From Candidatus Kapaibacterium sp. (GTDB lineage Bacteria > Bacteroidota > Ignavibacteria > Kapaibacteriales > UBA2268): a stretch of 14,417 bases of DNA. How positions within the stretch are numbered: the first letter of the stretch is position 1; each line of letters begins with the position of its first letter. Both the position numbers and the translations under genes were made by a program. The DNA lies in assembly GCA_938038165.1 (NCBI GenBank), contig CALHRB010000087.1:1-14417 (forward strand), written 5' to 3'. The notes under the pieces were generated by a model. It ran no database searches. It was not told where the DNA came from and was given only the letters and a program-made list of their open reading frames with translations. This document shows positions 14,170 through 14,417 of this stretch, in pieces.

Positions 14170-14417
14170 ATTTCTCCTTCTTTTATAAAATTAATAATTT
14201 CATTTTCAGTTAATTTAAGAATTTCGAATTCTTCGGATACATCTGGATTATTTCCAATGTATTGACAGTCCTCGGCAAGAAACAAATAACAAATCTCATC
14301 GGTAACTCCATTAAAAGGGTTGAATTTTCCTAAATCTGTTATCTTTTCAGAGAAATAACCGGCTTCTTCTTTCATTTCTTCAAGAGCATTCAAGACTGGG
14401 TCTATTCCTTCTTTTAA
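14118..14417 (-). CDS. Nudix hydrolase, ADP-ribose-pyrophosphatase-like, 5'-truncated by window edge
   Basis: The open frame continues to the right edge, so the N-terminus is missing; the visible 99 residues include the C-terminal end. A Nudix box is visible as G-IDPVLNA-LEEMKEEAGYF, matching GX5EX7REUXEEXGU in the second half (the MKEEAG metal-binding glutamates), but the usual arginine of the RE pair is glutamate (EEMKEEAG). Downstream GVTDEICYLFLAEDC matches the G-x-S/T-D-E segment of the ADP-ribose pyrophosphatase group. SEEFEILKLTENEI and GEIWDGMTLAAWSL match that group's C-terminus. Family members hydrolyse nucleoside diphosphates linked to another moiety, for example ADP-ribose, using divalent metal. 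Its last 52 bases overlap the start of the 347-aa gene. Confidence 0.8.
   Translation of the reverse strand, partial: LKEGIDPVLNALEEMKEEAGYFSEKITDLGKFNPFNGVTDEICYLFLAEDCQYIGNNPDVSEEFEILKLTENEIINFIKEGEIWDGMTLAAWSLYYFKR
14174..14179 (-). promoter_or_regulatory. Shine-Dalgarno-like site inside the Nudix gene, before the 347-aa gene
   Basis: On the minus strand AAGGAG is followed by AAAT and the ATG at 14169. It supports the overlapping start and translational coupling, but the same bases encode Lys-Glu-Gly-Glu of the Nudix protein, so the site could be incidental. Confidence 0.5.

Overview
The window is AT-rich bacterial DNA, most likely from a flagellated, gliding-type lineage in or near Ignavibacteria/Kapabacteria or another Bacteroidota/Chlorobiota relative. 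The evidence is two proteins with C-terminal type IX secretion (T9SS) type A sorting domains, a Bacteroidota-style scarcity of Shine-Dalgarno sites, and flagellar genes (motB, fliW) beside dnaA. The lineage is inferred from gene content only. No tRNA, rRNA, CRISPR array, insertion sequence or prophage gene was recognised.

Left part (1-5593). A 5'-complete but 3'-truncated SAM-dependent methyltransferase lies on the minus strand at the window edge. It diverges from a large secreted Asp-box beta-propeller protein with a T9SS tail (776-4252). A long hairpin ends one base before the start codon of motB (flagellar stator, 4323-5078), and fliW (flagellin and CsrA-binding assembly factor, 5168-5593) follows. 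Neither motA nor csrA is adjacent.

Middle (5594-7946). A 622-base AT-rich spacer without a convincing gene leads to dnaA (6216-7706). The spacer carries an orphan AAGGAGG Shine-Dalgarno, a 17-codon mini-ORF and a 20-bp-arm inverted repeat. dnaA is forced to start at TTG by an in-frame stop six bases upstream, and it has a strong Shine-Dalgarno. Two hairpins follow dnaA; the second has a T tract and is a good terminator between convergent genes.

Right part (7947-14417), all on the minus strand and read from right to left. The order is a truncated Nudix hydrolase, a secreted 347-aa protein of unknown function whose start lies inside the Nudix gene, an ECF sigma factor, a cysteine-free anti-sigma-like membrane protein with a C-terminal outer-membrane-barrel-like domain, a small lipoprotein, and an 844-aa T9SS cargo protein built from Ig-like and carboxypeptidase-regulatory-like modules. 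The four genes from sigma factor to T9SS protein look like one envelope-directed regulatory and effector cluster. The anti-sigma/barrel fusion is the strongest candidate in the window for something not yet well described.
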